Assembly: GCA_902778265.1 (NCBI GenBank)
Contig: CACYXI010000024.1
Span: 1 to 33,954 of the forward strand
Direction: 5' to 3'
Length of the DNA: 33,954 nt
DNA from: an uncultured Bacteroidales bacterium
GTDB taxonomy: Bacteria > Bacteroidota > Bacteroidia > Bacteroidales > Bacteroidaceae
Below the pieces are notes generated by a model. That model ran no database searches and was not told the DNA's origin. It saw nothing but the letters and a program-made list of their open reading frames with translations. The position numbers and the translations under genes were made by a program. Shown in pieces: positions 17,597 to 25,222 of this stretch; the first letter of the stretch is position 1; the number at the start of each line of letters is the position of its first letter.

Positions 17597-17699
17597 AAAT
17601 AAAAAGGAAAAAGTATGATTAGTATTGACGCTAATACTCAACACATTAAGTGTAATCACACTTTTTACTTTATACTTTTCACTTTATACTTTTAGTTCT
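17597..17699. repeat. R2 element between ftsA and ftsZ
   Basis: It shares its left end (AAATAAAAAGGAAAAAGTAT, GATTAGT, ACGCTAAT) and its right TATACTT-type heptads with 13352-13450. The core has two hairpins: AGTATT/AATACT around GACGCT and AAGTGT/ACACTT around AATC. It runs up to the ftsZ ATG and creates a spurious 25-codon upstream extension of that frame. Confidence 0.7.
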
Positions 17700-19034
17700 A
17701 TGGCAGATTTCAACAACAACATACTCGACTTCGGTGAAGTTGGCAAAGAGAATAGCATCATCAAGGTCATCGGTGTAGGTGGTGGCGGTGGTAATGCCGT
17801 TAATCACATGTACCGTGAAGGTATTCACGACGTTACCTTCGTGCTCTGTAACACAGATAATCAGGCACTCAACGATTCTCCTGTGCCTATCCACCTCCAG
17901 TTGGGTAAGGAAGGTCTCGGAGCAGGAAACCGCCCTGCAAAGGCTCGTGAGGCTGCGGAAGAGAGCATCGAGGATGTTCGCCGTATGCTTAACGACGGCA
18001 CCCGTATGGCTTTTATCACCGCTGGTATGGGTGGCGGTACAGGTACTGGTGCTGCTCCTATTATTGCGCGTGAGTCAAAGAACATGGGAATCCTTACCGT
18101 TGGTATCGTGACTATCCCTTTCCGTTTCGAGGGTCGCAAGAAGATTGACCAGGCTCTCGATGGCGTAGAGGAAATGGCTAAGAACGTGGATGCTCTCCTC
18201 GTTATCAACAACGAGCGCCTGCGCGACATTTACGGCGAGCTCCCTGTGCTGAAGGCATTCGGCAAGGCCGACGATACTCTCAGCGTTGCAGCAAAGAGTA
18301 TTGCAGAGATCATCACCGTTCACGGACTTATCAACCTTGACTTCAACGACGTTAAGACCGTGCTCAAGGATGGTGGTGTGGCTATTATGAGTACTGGCTA
18401 CGGTGAGGGCGAAGGTCGTGTGAAGCACGCTATTGAGGATGCCCTCAACTCACCTCTCCTCAACGACAATGACGTGTTTAACGCGCAGCGCATCCTCCTC
18501 TCAATCTCATTCCACAGCACCGACAAGGATTGCTCTGGTCTTATGATGGACGAGATGAACGACGTCAACGACTTCATGGATAAGTTCGGTAGCGACTTCG
18601 AAATCAAGTGGGGACTTGCCCTCGACCCAACCCTCGGCGACAAGGTAAAGGTTACAATCCTTGCCACTGGCTTTGGCATTCAGGATATTGACGTAATGGC
18701 TAAGCACCGTCACGCTCACCAGACTCAGGAGGAGCTTGCTAAACAGGCTGCCGAGGAAGAGCGCAACGCAGCTCGTCGTGAGCGTATGGAGCACTACTAC
18801 GGTCAGACAGGCAACAGCGCCCAGTATAAGAACCGTCCACAGATTTATCTCTTCAACTCTGAAGACCTCGACAACGAGGATATTATCCTTCAGGTAGAGA
18901 ACACTCCAACATGCAAGCGCACACGTCAGCAGCTCGAAGAACTACGCCGCCTCTCTCATGGTAATCAGGAGTTACCCGAAGAGCAGCCAGCCGCTGATAC
19001 TACATCGGCACCGGGAGTGATTAGGTTTGAGTAA
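17700..19034 (+). CDS. ftsZ: Cell-division GTPase FtsZ
   Basis: A 444-residue tubulin homologue forming the Z-ring. The GTP-binding motifs GVGGGGGNAVNHM (near residue 25) and the tubulin signature GGGTGTG (near residue 110) are intact, as is the T7-loop region NLDFNDVK that completes the GTPase site of the next subunit. The variable C-terminal linker is about 90 residues and ends PGVIRFE. The true start is the ATG at 17700; the open frame upstream reads through the R2 repeat and encodes a non-conserved Leu/Phe-rich stretch. It closes the dcw cluster, and the R1 element starts immediately after the TAA. Confidence 0.97.
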   Translation: MADFNNNILDFGEVGKENSIIKVIGVGGGGGNAVNHMYREGIHDVTFVLCNTDNQALNDSPVPIHLQLGKEGLGAGNRPAKAREAAEESIEDVRRMLNDGTRMAFITAGMGGGTGTGAAPIIARESKNMGILTVGIVTIPFRFEGRKKIDQALDGVEEMAKNVDALLVINNERLRDIYGELPVLKAFGKADDTLSVAAKSIAEIITVHGLINLDFNDVKTVLKDGGVAIMSTGYGEGEGRVKHAIEDALNSPLLNDNDVFNAQRILLSISFHSTDKDCSGLMMDEMNDVNDFMDKFGSDFEIKWGLALDPTLGDKVKVTILATGFGIQDIDVMAKHRHAHQTQEELAKQAAEEERNAARRERMEHYYGQTGNSAQYKNRPQIYLFNSEDLDNEDIILQVENTPTCKRTRQQLEELRRLSHGNQELPEEQPAADTTSAPGVIRFE

Positions 19035-19450
19035 AAGACCCACCCCCTGCCCCTCCCATAAAGGGAGGGGAGTAGATAGTACTTCCACACAAAGGGGAAG
19101 GTCTGAAATTATATACAAACATAACTTTTATCATCTGCATTTGCCTCACAGCGCCCCGAAGGGGCAATGAGCACATAGCCTAGGGTAACACCCTGGGTGA
19201 ATTGGAGAGGTAGCTAACGCCCTGAAGGGGCAAAAGCATTTTATTTTATTAGGGCTTTTGCCCTTACAGGGCGAATACGCTAACTACCTTGTACATAGGG
19301 CGTTGCCCTATACTAAGTGCAGGCCTTGCCCTTTCAGGGCGCATGTCAGTATGATGCGGATAATGATTTCATTAACTTAATGCGTCCCCTCCGCAAATAG
19401 TAGTAACTACTCCCCTCCCTTTATGGGAGGGGTAAGGGGGTGGGTCTTTT
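19035..19450. mobile_element. Nested palindromic element with R1 inverted ends (non-autonomous, MITE/BIME-like)
   Basis: Two inverted ~47-bp R1 copies bound the interval. The left copy (19035-19081: AAGACCCACCCCC, stem CCCCTCCC/GGGAGGGG around ATAAA, tail AGTAGATAGTA) starts at the first base after the ftsZ stop. The right copy (19401-19450), its reverse complement, ends on the base before the dgt ATG. Inside lies a second nested set of GNA-triloop hairpins (19153-19340). No open frame of note is present, so it is non-autonomous. The stacked hairpins may also end ftsZ transcription; that is inference. Confidence 0.75.
19153..19340. repeat. Inner nested hairpins with GNA triloops (R3 sister family)
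   Basis: Four units of a 5-bp stem with a 3-nt loop: GCCCC-GAA-GGGGC (19153), GCCCT-GAA-GGGGC (19219), and in inverse orientation GCCCT-GTA-AGGGC (19260-19272) and GCCCT-GAA-AGGGC (19328-19340). Three of the four carry the tail CAAAAGC or close to it. The first pair faces the second pair, so the block is a palindrome of palindromes. Two further hairpins lie between: CCTAGGGT/ACCCTGGG around AAC, and ATAGGGC-GTT-GCCCTAT (19295-19311). Confidence 0.8.
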
Positions 19451-20788
19451 ATGAACTGGCAACAACTCATATCAAGCAAGCGATTCGGACAGGAGAACCG
19501 ACACATTGAGCGACATGATGACCGCTCTGAGTTCAAGCGCGACTATGACCGACTCATCTTCTCCGCGCCATTCCGCCGCTTGCAGAACAAGACACAGGTG
19601 TTCCCTCTGCCGGGAAGCATCTTCGTACACAACCGCCTCACGCACTCTCTTGAGGTGGCAAGCGTCGGTATGTCACTCGGTAATGATGTTGCCAAGGATA
19701 TTATCCGCCGCAATCCCGAACTCGCCGGTACTCTCATCGAGGAACTCGGCACTATCGTCTCTACCGCCTGTCTGGCGCACGACATGGGTAACCCTCCTTT
19801 CGGGCATTCTGGCGAAAAGGCTCTCCAGACCTTCTTCACCGAAGGAAAGGGTAAGGAACTGAAGCCGCTGCTCAATCGCGATTTCTGGGAGGATATTACC
19901 CATTTCGAGGGCAATGCCAATGCCTTCCGACTCCTCACCCACCGTTTCTGCGGTCGTCGTAAGGGTGGCTTCGTAATGACCTACACTATGCTTGCGTCAA
20001 TCGTGAAGTATCCATTCTCCTCACTCTGCGCAGGCAATCACGGTAAGTTCGGATTCTTCCACTCCGAGGAAGGCTATTTCCGCCGTGTGGCTGAGGAACT
20101 GGGCATGAAGCAGCTCAGCGACGAGGGCGAGCCTCTGAAATACGCGCGTCACCCTCTCGTTTATCTCGTGGAGGCAGCCGACGACATCTGCTATGAGATA
20201 ATGGATATTGAGGACGCCCACAAGCTTAAAATCCTTACCTTTGAGGAGACTAAGGAACTGCTTCTCGGCTTCTTTACAGAGGAGATTCAGCAAAGCATTC
20301 TGAAGCGTATCGTTGACGAAGATCTCAGCGACGAGAACGAGCAGGTGGTCTATATGCGTGCCTGTGTCATTGGTAAGCTTGAGAACGTTTGTGCAGAGGC
20401 ATTCCTTAAACACGAGCAGGAGATTCTTGACGGCACTTTCCTGGGCGAGCTGATTGATTACGTAACGGAGCGTGAACGCAATGCCTACAAGCGTTGTACG
20501 GAGGTTGCCTTTAAGAAGATTTACCACAGCAAGCCTGTTATCGACATTGAGCTTGCCGGTTACCGCATCATCAACACTCTTATGGAGCAGATGACCGAGG
20601 CCGCCGTTCATCCCGAGCGTTTCTACTCCAAGCAGCTTCTCTGTCGCGTCAGCAGTCAGTACGACATCAACTCTGACAATCTCCAGACACGCCTCATGGC
20701 TGTCATTGATTTCGTCAGCGGCATGACTGACGTCTTCGCCCTCGACTTCTATCAGAAGATTAACGGCACGAGTTTGCCGATAGTTTAA
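19451..20788 (+). CDS. dgt: dGTP triphosphohydrolase (HD domain)
   Basis: A 445-residue HD-superfamily enzyme predicted to hydrolyse dGTP (or several dNTPs) to deoxynucleoside and triphosphate, controlling dNTP pools. The HD metal-site residues are visible: H65 in NRLTHSLEVA, and H110-D111 in AHDMGNPPFGHSGEKA, the dGTPase signature; a later Asp in VEAADDICYEIMD (near residue 243) completes the site. The early stretch FSAPFRRLQNKTQVF is also typical. The start ATG is fixed by the conserved N-terminus and directly abuts the right end of the R1 element. It is followed by dut, so the two nucleotide-sanitising genes are neighbours. Confidence 0.92.
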   Translation: MNWQQLISSKRFGQENRHIERHDDRSEFKRDYDRLIFSAPFRRLQNKTQVFPLPGSIFVHNRLTHSLEVASVGMSLGNDVAKDIIRRNPELAGTLIEELGTIVSTACLAHDMGNPPFGHSGEKALQTFFTEGKGKELKPLLNRDFWEDITHFEGNANAFRLLTHRFCGRRKGGFVMTYTMLASIVKYPFSSLCAGNHGKFGFFHSEEGYFRRVAEELGMKQLSDEGEPLKYARHPLVYLVEAADDICYEIMDIEDAHKLKILTFEETKELLLGFFTEEIQQSILKRIVDEDLSDENEQVVYMRACVIGKLENVCAEAFLKHEQEILDGTFLGELIDYVTERERNAYKRCTEVAFKKIYHSKPVIDIELAGYRIINTLMEQMTEAAVHPERFYSKQLLCRVSSQYDINSDNLQTRLMAVIDFVSGMTDVFALDFYQKINGTSLPIV

Positions 20789-20790
20789 TA

Positions 20791-20891
20791 AATGAAAAAT
20801 GAAAAATTATAAAATTATAAAATACAGATTACCCTTTACTCTGGAAAAATGTAACTTGTATTTTTCATTTTTCACTTTTTCATTTTTCATT
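20791..20891. repeat. R2 element between dgt and dut
   Basis: Left heptads AATGAAA/AATGAAA, core CAGATTAC...GTAACTTGTA, right inverted heptads of the TTTTTCA type. The reverse complement aligns with the murD-ftsW element (10811-10894) across the heptads and most of the core. Confidence 0.75.
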
Positions 20892-20906
20892 AAAAACAAG
20901 CAAGTA

Positions 20907-21341
20907 ATGATCGTAAAAGTAATCAACACCGGCTCTCAGCCACTTCCTCAATACGCCACTCCACAGAGTGCAGGTATGGATCTTCGTGCAAACATCGAGG
21001 AATCAATAACACTTCATCCACTTGAGCGTAAGCTCATCCCAACAGGACTCCGCATCGCCCTACCAGTTGGTTACGAGGCACAGATACGCCCTCGCAGCGG
21101 ACTTGCCCTGAAGCACGGAATAACCGTACTCAATACCCCTGGCACCGTTGATGCCGACTACCGAGGAGAAGTGATGGTACTGCTCATAAACCTCTCACAG
21201 GAGGATTTTGTCATCAACCCTGGTGAGCGCATCGCCCAGATGGTCATTGCACGTCACGAACAAGCAGAGTTTCAGATTGTTGAGGAGCTTGACGAGACAG
21301 AGCGCGGTGCAGGTGGCTACGGGCATACTGGCACCAAGTAA
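20907..21341 (+). CDS. dut: dUTP diphosphatase
   Basis: A 144-residue trimeric dUTPase that converts dUTP to dUMP and pyrophosphate, keeping uracil out of DNA and feeding dTMP synthesis. All five family motifs are present: AGMDLRA (1), [12 protein letters not shown] (2), [11 protein letters not shown] (3), GERIAQMVI (4) and the C-terminal [10 protein letters not shown] (5). The start is ATG 20907; the frame is open 36 codons upstream, but that part is R2 repeat sequence and the 144-residue form is the usual length. An R2 element follows the stop. Confidence 0.96.
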   Translation: MIVKVINTGSQPLPQYATPQSAGMDLRANIEESITLHPLERKLIPTGLRIALPVGYEAQIRPRSGLALKHGITVLNTPGTVDADYRGEVMVLLINLSQEDFVINPGERIAQMVIARHEQAEFQIVEELDETERGAGGYGHTGTK

Positions 21342-21343
21342 AT

Positions 21344-21450
21344 GAAAAGTGAAAAATGAAAAAAACGGATTAGCATTCCATGTGTGGCCATTACTTGAAA
21401 AGCGATCCATGTATTGTTCATTTTTCACTTTTCATTTTTCATTTCATTTC
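21344..21450. repeat. R2 element after dut
   Basis: Left heptads ATGAAAAG/TGAAAAA, a core with GGATTA...GATCC, right inverted heptads TTTTTCACTTTTC. Its termini resemble the two other TGAAAAA-type elements; its core differs. Confidence 0.65.
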
Positions 21451-21661
21451 GTGATTTGTATATTGTGAATCCCACCTTTCGCCCATTAGGAATGGGACTT
21501 GGTCGGAGTTTGAAAGGGAATTTAATGGGACTTTGATAGGCGACTTCCCTTTAGCGAGGGATCGGGAGCGGCTTCTCATTTCCGGGTGCAAAGTTACAAC
21601 ATTCTCATTGCGGTTCATGAATCTTTTGGCAACTTTTTTCATCTTTTCAGAAAAAAATGAT

Positions 21662-21832
21662 GGTGTCACGGGTGTCAGGTGCCACGAGTGTCATTAACCA
21701 AAAATTGAAGTGCGGGGGGAGCCATAATAATATATAAATTAAAAATTTATATATTATTATGAATAGAAAAGCACTCCCCCGTAAATATAGAAATCCTTAA
21801 TGACACTCATGACACTTGACACCAATGACACC
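21662..21832. repeat. Long imperfect inverted repeat with perfect AT-rich central stem
   Basis: The centre is a perfect 18-bp stem, CATAATAATATATAAATT (21723-21740) with its complement (21744-21761) around AAA. Outside are GGGGGAG and CTCCCCC. The outer arms, 21662-21697 and 21797-21832, are inverted copies made of short tandem GGTGTCA/AGTGTCA units 8-10 bp apart and ending GAGTGTCATTAA. The whole is about 170 bp and has no open frame worth calling. It lies in the ~0.9-kb gap 21342-22250; the remainder of that gap shows only an R2 element, a terminator-like hairpin and the TPR promoter. Confidence 0.85.
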
Positions 21833-22038
21833 TGTCTTCACTAACATGATGCAATGCTATTTGAATGATGAAAAGGGGAAAAGTGCAAAAAATCGCGGTT
21901 TCATCGAGGGAATATGGGGTGATGATTGTTTGTCGCGTGACCATAAATAATAGAAAAGGGCGATAAAGAAAGGCGCGGAGGCACGATGAATTGAGGATTT
22001 CGGGAGTTGGAACTCAAGCGTAAGCGGAAATAATACAA

Positions 22039-22055
22039 GCAACAAGTTGCTTTTT
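22039..22055 (+). terminator. Terminator-like hairpin plus T run
   Basis: GCAAC-AA-GTTGC followed directly by TTTTT. The stem is short and no gene ends just upstream, so this is a weak call. A second small hairpin, GCACC-AAA-GGTGC, follows at once. Confidence 0.35.
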
Positions 22056-22203
22056 AAGCACCAAAGGTGCGCATCCAAAGATTCGGCCAAATATCGTGAT
22101 ACTTACTGCAACCTCCTAACCCACAAAAATAGAGGGGAAATAAAGTTAAAATTTGGTAATTATCACCTTATTTAAGGGATTCATTGTCTTTTTGAGGCAT
22201 TTA

Positions 22204-22235
22204 TTTGGCATTTCCGCTTTTTTTTATTATTTTTG
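22204..22235 (+). promoter_or_regulatory. Promoter of the TPR-DUF4292-EnvC operon
   Basis: TTTG (22204-22207), 20 nt, TATTTTTG (22228-22235): a full match to the Bacteroidetes consensus. The start site would fall about 10 nt before the ATG at 22251, giving a very short leader. Confidence 0.7.
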
Positions 22236-22250
22236 CGCTCTAATAAAATA

Positions 22251-23999
22251 ATGAAAAGACTACTCGTAATATTTCTCATAATATGCGCTCTTCTTCCTTC
22301 CTTCGGAAAGAAGAAAAGTAAGAAGCAACAGGCGATGCCTCTAAGACAGGAGCAGCGCCTGAGTGATAATGATGTGCGCAGATACCAGTATTTCTATCTT
22401 GAGGCAATAAGACAGGAGGGATTGGGCAACTACCCAGAGGCTTTCGATCTGTTCCGCCATTGTCTCGAAATAGACTCACTCGCATCTGAGGCGCATTATG
22501 CAATCTCCGATTTCTACTCATCAATCAACAAGGATTCTCTTGCTCTTTGGCATCTGAGAAAAGCTAATAGTCTTGACCCAAAGAATGATGAGTTTGCTGA
22601 ACGTCTGGGGCAATATTACCTCTCGCAGAACATGATAGACGAGGGTACTCGTGTGTATGAGCGACTGGCAGACATGTGCCACAACCGCACTGATCTACTC
22701 GACGTACTGACACGCATCTACCAGTACAAGAAAGACTACCCAAAGATGCTCGAAACACTCAACCGCCTTGAGGTGGCTGAAGGACAGAGTGAGAACCTGA
22801 CTCTGACGAAGATGCAGGTGTATTCAAGCATGGGTGACGAGAAAGGTGCTTACGAGGAGCTTTCACGACTTGTGAAGAGTCACCCTAACGACCTCAACTA
22901 CAAGGTAATGATGGGCAACTGGCTTCTTGCAAACTCAAGGAAGGAAGAGGCTCTGAAAGCGTACAAGGCTGTGCTGAAGGAAGAGCCTGACAATGCTCAG
23001 GCGCAAATGTCGCTAATGGACTATTACCGCACCACAGGCAACTCTGCCGAGGCTGACACGCTTCTGTATAAGATTCTGGAAAACCCTAACACGGAAGCGC
23101 AGACACGCATTAGTCTTATGCGTCAGGTGGTGTCAGACAACGAGCAGAGCGGAGGCGACTCAACCCGAATACTCAACATCTTCTCTCGCATACTCTCTCT
23201 TCCACAGAAGACAAGCGAAATGGCTGAGATGCAAGTGGCTTACATGAATTTCAAGCACATGCCTAACGACTCGCTGATGGTGGGTCTTAACAGGGTGCTC
23301 GACATAAATCCCGAAAACATCGGTGCACGCTTGCAGAGGCTCGACATTATGTGGCGCGACACAATCGACGAGAAGGTGATTGCCGAGTGCGAGAAGGCTA
23401 TTGACTACACCCCAGAGGAGACTTCGCTCTACTATTATCTTGGTTTGGCTAAGTACCTCAACAAGGATGACGTGGGTGCGTTGAAGGCATTGCGCAAGGG
23501 TGCCACAACGATTAAGGATGATACTCCGATAGAGATTTCATCAAGGATCTACATGATCTCTGGCGACATTCTCCACTCTATGAACAGGGCGGAAGAGGCT
23601 TACGCTGCTTACGACAGTTGTCTTAACATCAATCCTAACGAGATTTCGTGCCTCAACAACTATGCGTATTATCTTTCGGAAGAGAATCGCGACCTGAAAC
23701 GCGCGGAGCAGATGAGCTACAAGACCATCAAGGCTGAGCCTGAGAACACTACGTATCTCGACACCTACGCTTGGATTCTCTACATGCAGAAGCGCTACGA
23801 GGAGGCTCGCATCTACATTGATCAGGCTCTGAAGAATGACTCTGCGCAGACTTCAAGCGTGATTTGGGAACACGCGGGTGACATTTACATACGCTTGGGC
23901 CTAAAGAGCGATGCAAGCAACTACTGGCAAAAGGCTATTGATTCAGGAGCGGATAACGCAATAGAAATAAGAAAGAAGATTGCGAGGTCAAAGAAGTGA
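22251..23999 (+). CDS. Secreted tetratricopeptide-repeat protein
   Basis: A 582-residue protein with an N-terminal signal peptide (MKRLLVIFLIICALLPSFG), a basic stretch (KKKSKKQQ) and then many TPR-type helical hairpins from about residue 40 to the end; clear units include LGNYPEAFDLFRHCLEID, AEEAYAAYDSCLNINPNE and RYEEARIYIDQALKND. TPR arrays mount protein complexes; this one should act in the periplasm or at the outer membrane. The specific partner is unknown. Start ATG 22251 fits the promoter 16 bp upstream. It is followed by a DUF4292 lipoprotein and an EnvC-like protein, an order I recall from other Bacteroidales, which suggests a role in envelope biogenesis. Confidence 0.85.
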   Translation: MKRLLVIFLIICALLPSFGKKKSKKQQAMPLRQEQRLSDNDVRRYQYFYLEAIRQEGLGNYPEAFDLFRHCLEIDSLASEAHYAISDFYSSINKDSLALWHLRKANSLDPKNDEFAERLGQYYLSQNMIDEGTRVYERLADMCHNRTDLLDVLTRIYQYKKDYPKMLETLNRLEVAEGQSENLTLTKMQVYSSMGDEKGAYEELSRLVKSHPNDLNYKVMMGNWLLANSRKEEALKAYKAVLKEEPDNAQAQMSLMDYYRTTGNSAEADTLLYKILENPNTEAQTRISLMRQVVSDNEQSGGDSTRILNIFSRILSLPQKTSEMAEMQVAYMNFKHMPNDSLMVGLNRVLDINPENIGARLQRLDIMWRDTIDEKVIAECEKAIDYTPEETSLYYYLGLAKYLNKDDVGALKALRKGATTIKDDTPIEISSRIYMISGDILHSMNRAEEAYAAYDSCLNINPNEISCLNNYAYYLSEENRDLKRAEQMSYKTIKAEPENTTYLDTYAWILYMQKRYEEARIYIDQALKNDSAQTSSVIWEHAGDIYIRLGLKSDASNYWQKAIDSGADNAIEIRKKIARSKK

Positions 24000-24010
24000 C
24001 CCCCATCAGC

Positions 24011-24208
24011 CAGACCCACCCCCTTACCCCTCCCATAAAGGGAGGGGAGTAGTTAGTAATAAACCCTCATAAGGCAATTAATATTGAACATAAAAATAAA
24101 AACATAACATTGCGCAAATATTTTTCAAATAATATGATTTCTCACAACAGAGAGAAGTGGTATCTACTCCCCTCCCTTTATGGGAGGGGCTGGGGGGTGG
24201 GTCTTTTC
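24011..24208. mobile_element. R1 inverted pair reaching into the DUF4292 gene
   Basis: Left unit 24011-24058 (AGACCCACCCCC, CCCCTCCC/GGGAGGGG around ATAAA, tail AGTAGTTAGTA); right unit 24161-24208 is its reverse complement and ends GGGTCTTTT. The spacer holds TTCTCACAACAGAGAGAA (24139-24156). The ATG of the DUF4292 protein lies inside the element, and the right unit encodes part of its signal peptide. Confidence 0.8.
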
Positions 24209-25039
24209 CTTCTCCTCCTCTTAGTCTCCTGCGGCACCAAGAAAACCATCGAATCATCGACTTCGGTGAAGAGCGTGGACACCTCCACCCTCAAAAAACT
24301 GGATTACGTGCGCAAGGTGTACGGCAATGCCACAAACTCCAAGAACCTCGTCTCTAAGATTGACTTCACAATCGATGGAATGGGCAAGAATATTTCCGTT
24401 GACGGAAAACTCTACATGCGAAAGGATGAGGTAATCCGCGTGGTACTCGCGCCTTTCGGCATTATGGAGGTAGGACGTGTGGAGTTCACACCAGAGTATG
24501 TGCTCGTGGTTGACCGTATGCACAAGCAGTATGTGAAGGCAACATACAACGACCTCTCATTCCTAAAGAACAACGGACTTAACTTCTACTCACTCCAGGC
24601 TCTTTTCTGGAATGAGCTTTTCCTTCCTGGCACAGACAAGCTGACGGACAAGCAACTGGATAGCTTCGATGCGGAAATGTCGGCAGGTGCAAAGCGAAAG
24701 GTGACGGTGAAATCGGGCGGTCTCAACTTTGAATGGGACACCACGTCAGCCACTGGTCGCATTGACGCTGCCAACGTGAGCTACGGCATTGGTACTGCCA
24801 ACGCATCAAATGCCTCTTGGAAATACGATACTTTCTCTGCCTTAGGTCAAAAGATGTTCCCTGCCAATCAGACCATTTCATTCGCGAGCAAGGCTGTTAA
24901 GTCGAACTCCACAATGAAGGTGAACATCAGGATGAAGAAACTCACCACCGACTCTAACTGGGAAACACGCTCAACCGTGTCAGACAAATACGCAAAGGTG
25001 AATGCGGAAGAGGCACTGAAGAAGATTATGCAGTTCTGA
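24134..25039 (+). CDS. DUF4292 family outer-membrane lipoprotein
   Basis: A 301-residue predicted lipoprotein. The N-terminus is basic and then hydrophobic (LFLLLLLVSC), with Cys in a lipobox (LVSC) and GTKKT following. The mature part shows the beta-rich pattern of DUF4292, an LolA/LolB-like domain of unknown function found in this gene order in Bacteroidales. The start is taken as ATG 24134; an in-frame TTG at 24110 would add eight residues. Unusually, the n-region YLLPSLYGRGWGVGLF is the literal translation of an R1 repeat unit (24161-24208), so the secretion signal has been partly built from repeat DNA. The stop TGA touches the next R1 unit. Confidence 0.8.
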   Translation: MISHNREKWYLLPSLYGRGWGVGLFLLLLLVSCGTKKTIESSTSVKSVDTSTLKKLDYVRKVYGNATNSKNLVSKIDFTIDGMGKNISVDGKLYMRKDEVIRVVLAPFGIMEVGRVEFTPEYVLVVDRMHKQYVKATYNDLSFLKNNGLNFYSLQALFWNELFLPGTDKLTDKQLDSFDAEMSAGAKRKVTVKSGGLNFEWDTTSATGRIDAANVSYGIGTANASNASWKYDTFSALGQKMFPANQTISFASKAVKSNSTMKVNIRMKKLTTDSNWETRSTVSDKYAKVNAEEALKKIMQF

Positions 25040-25222
25040 CCCCCCATTCCCCCCCCAAGGGGGCTTTTTAGATAGTAATATTCCCTTAAAAGGAATTGGG
25101 GCTTATAATAGAAACAATAAATAACAATTAATGTTCAGACATACATCAAATAGCAACACTTCTCACAACAGCGAGAAAATGTATATAAAAAACTCCCCCT
25201 TGGGGGGGTGGGGGGTCTTTCT
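25038..25222. mobile_element. R1 inverted pair reaching into the envC-like gene
   Basis: Left unit 25038-25077 (GACCCCCC, stem CCCCC-AA-GGGGG, tail TTAGATAGTA at 25068-25077) starts in the DUF4292 stop codon. Right unit (about 25187-25222, CTCCCCCTTGGGGGGGTGG then GGGTC) is the inverse copy. The spacer again holds TTCTCACAACAGCGAGAA, homologous to the spacer of the previous element. Confidence 0.75.

Noticed and set aside
17625-17699. 25-codon N-terminal extension of FtsZ
   Set aside because: It is the translation of an R2 element; FtsZ begins at ATG 17700.
20799-20906. 36-codon N-terminal extension of Dut
   Set aside because: It is R2 repeat sequence; dUTPase has its usual length from ATG 20907.
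21439-21669. 76-codon minus-strand frame after dut
   Set aside because: Composition is not protein-like, part overlaps an R2 repeat, and the possible -7 box (21589-21596) has no -33 partner.
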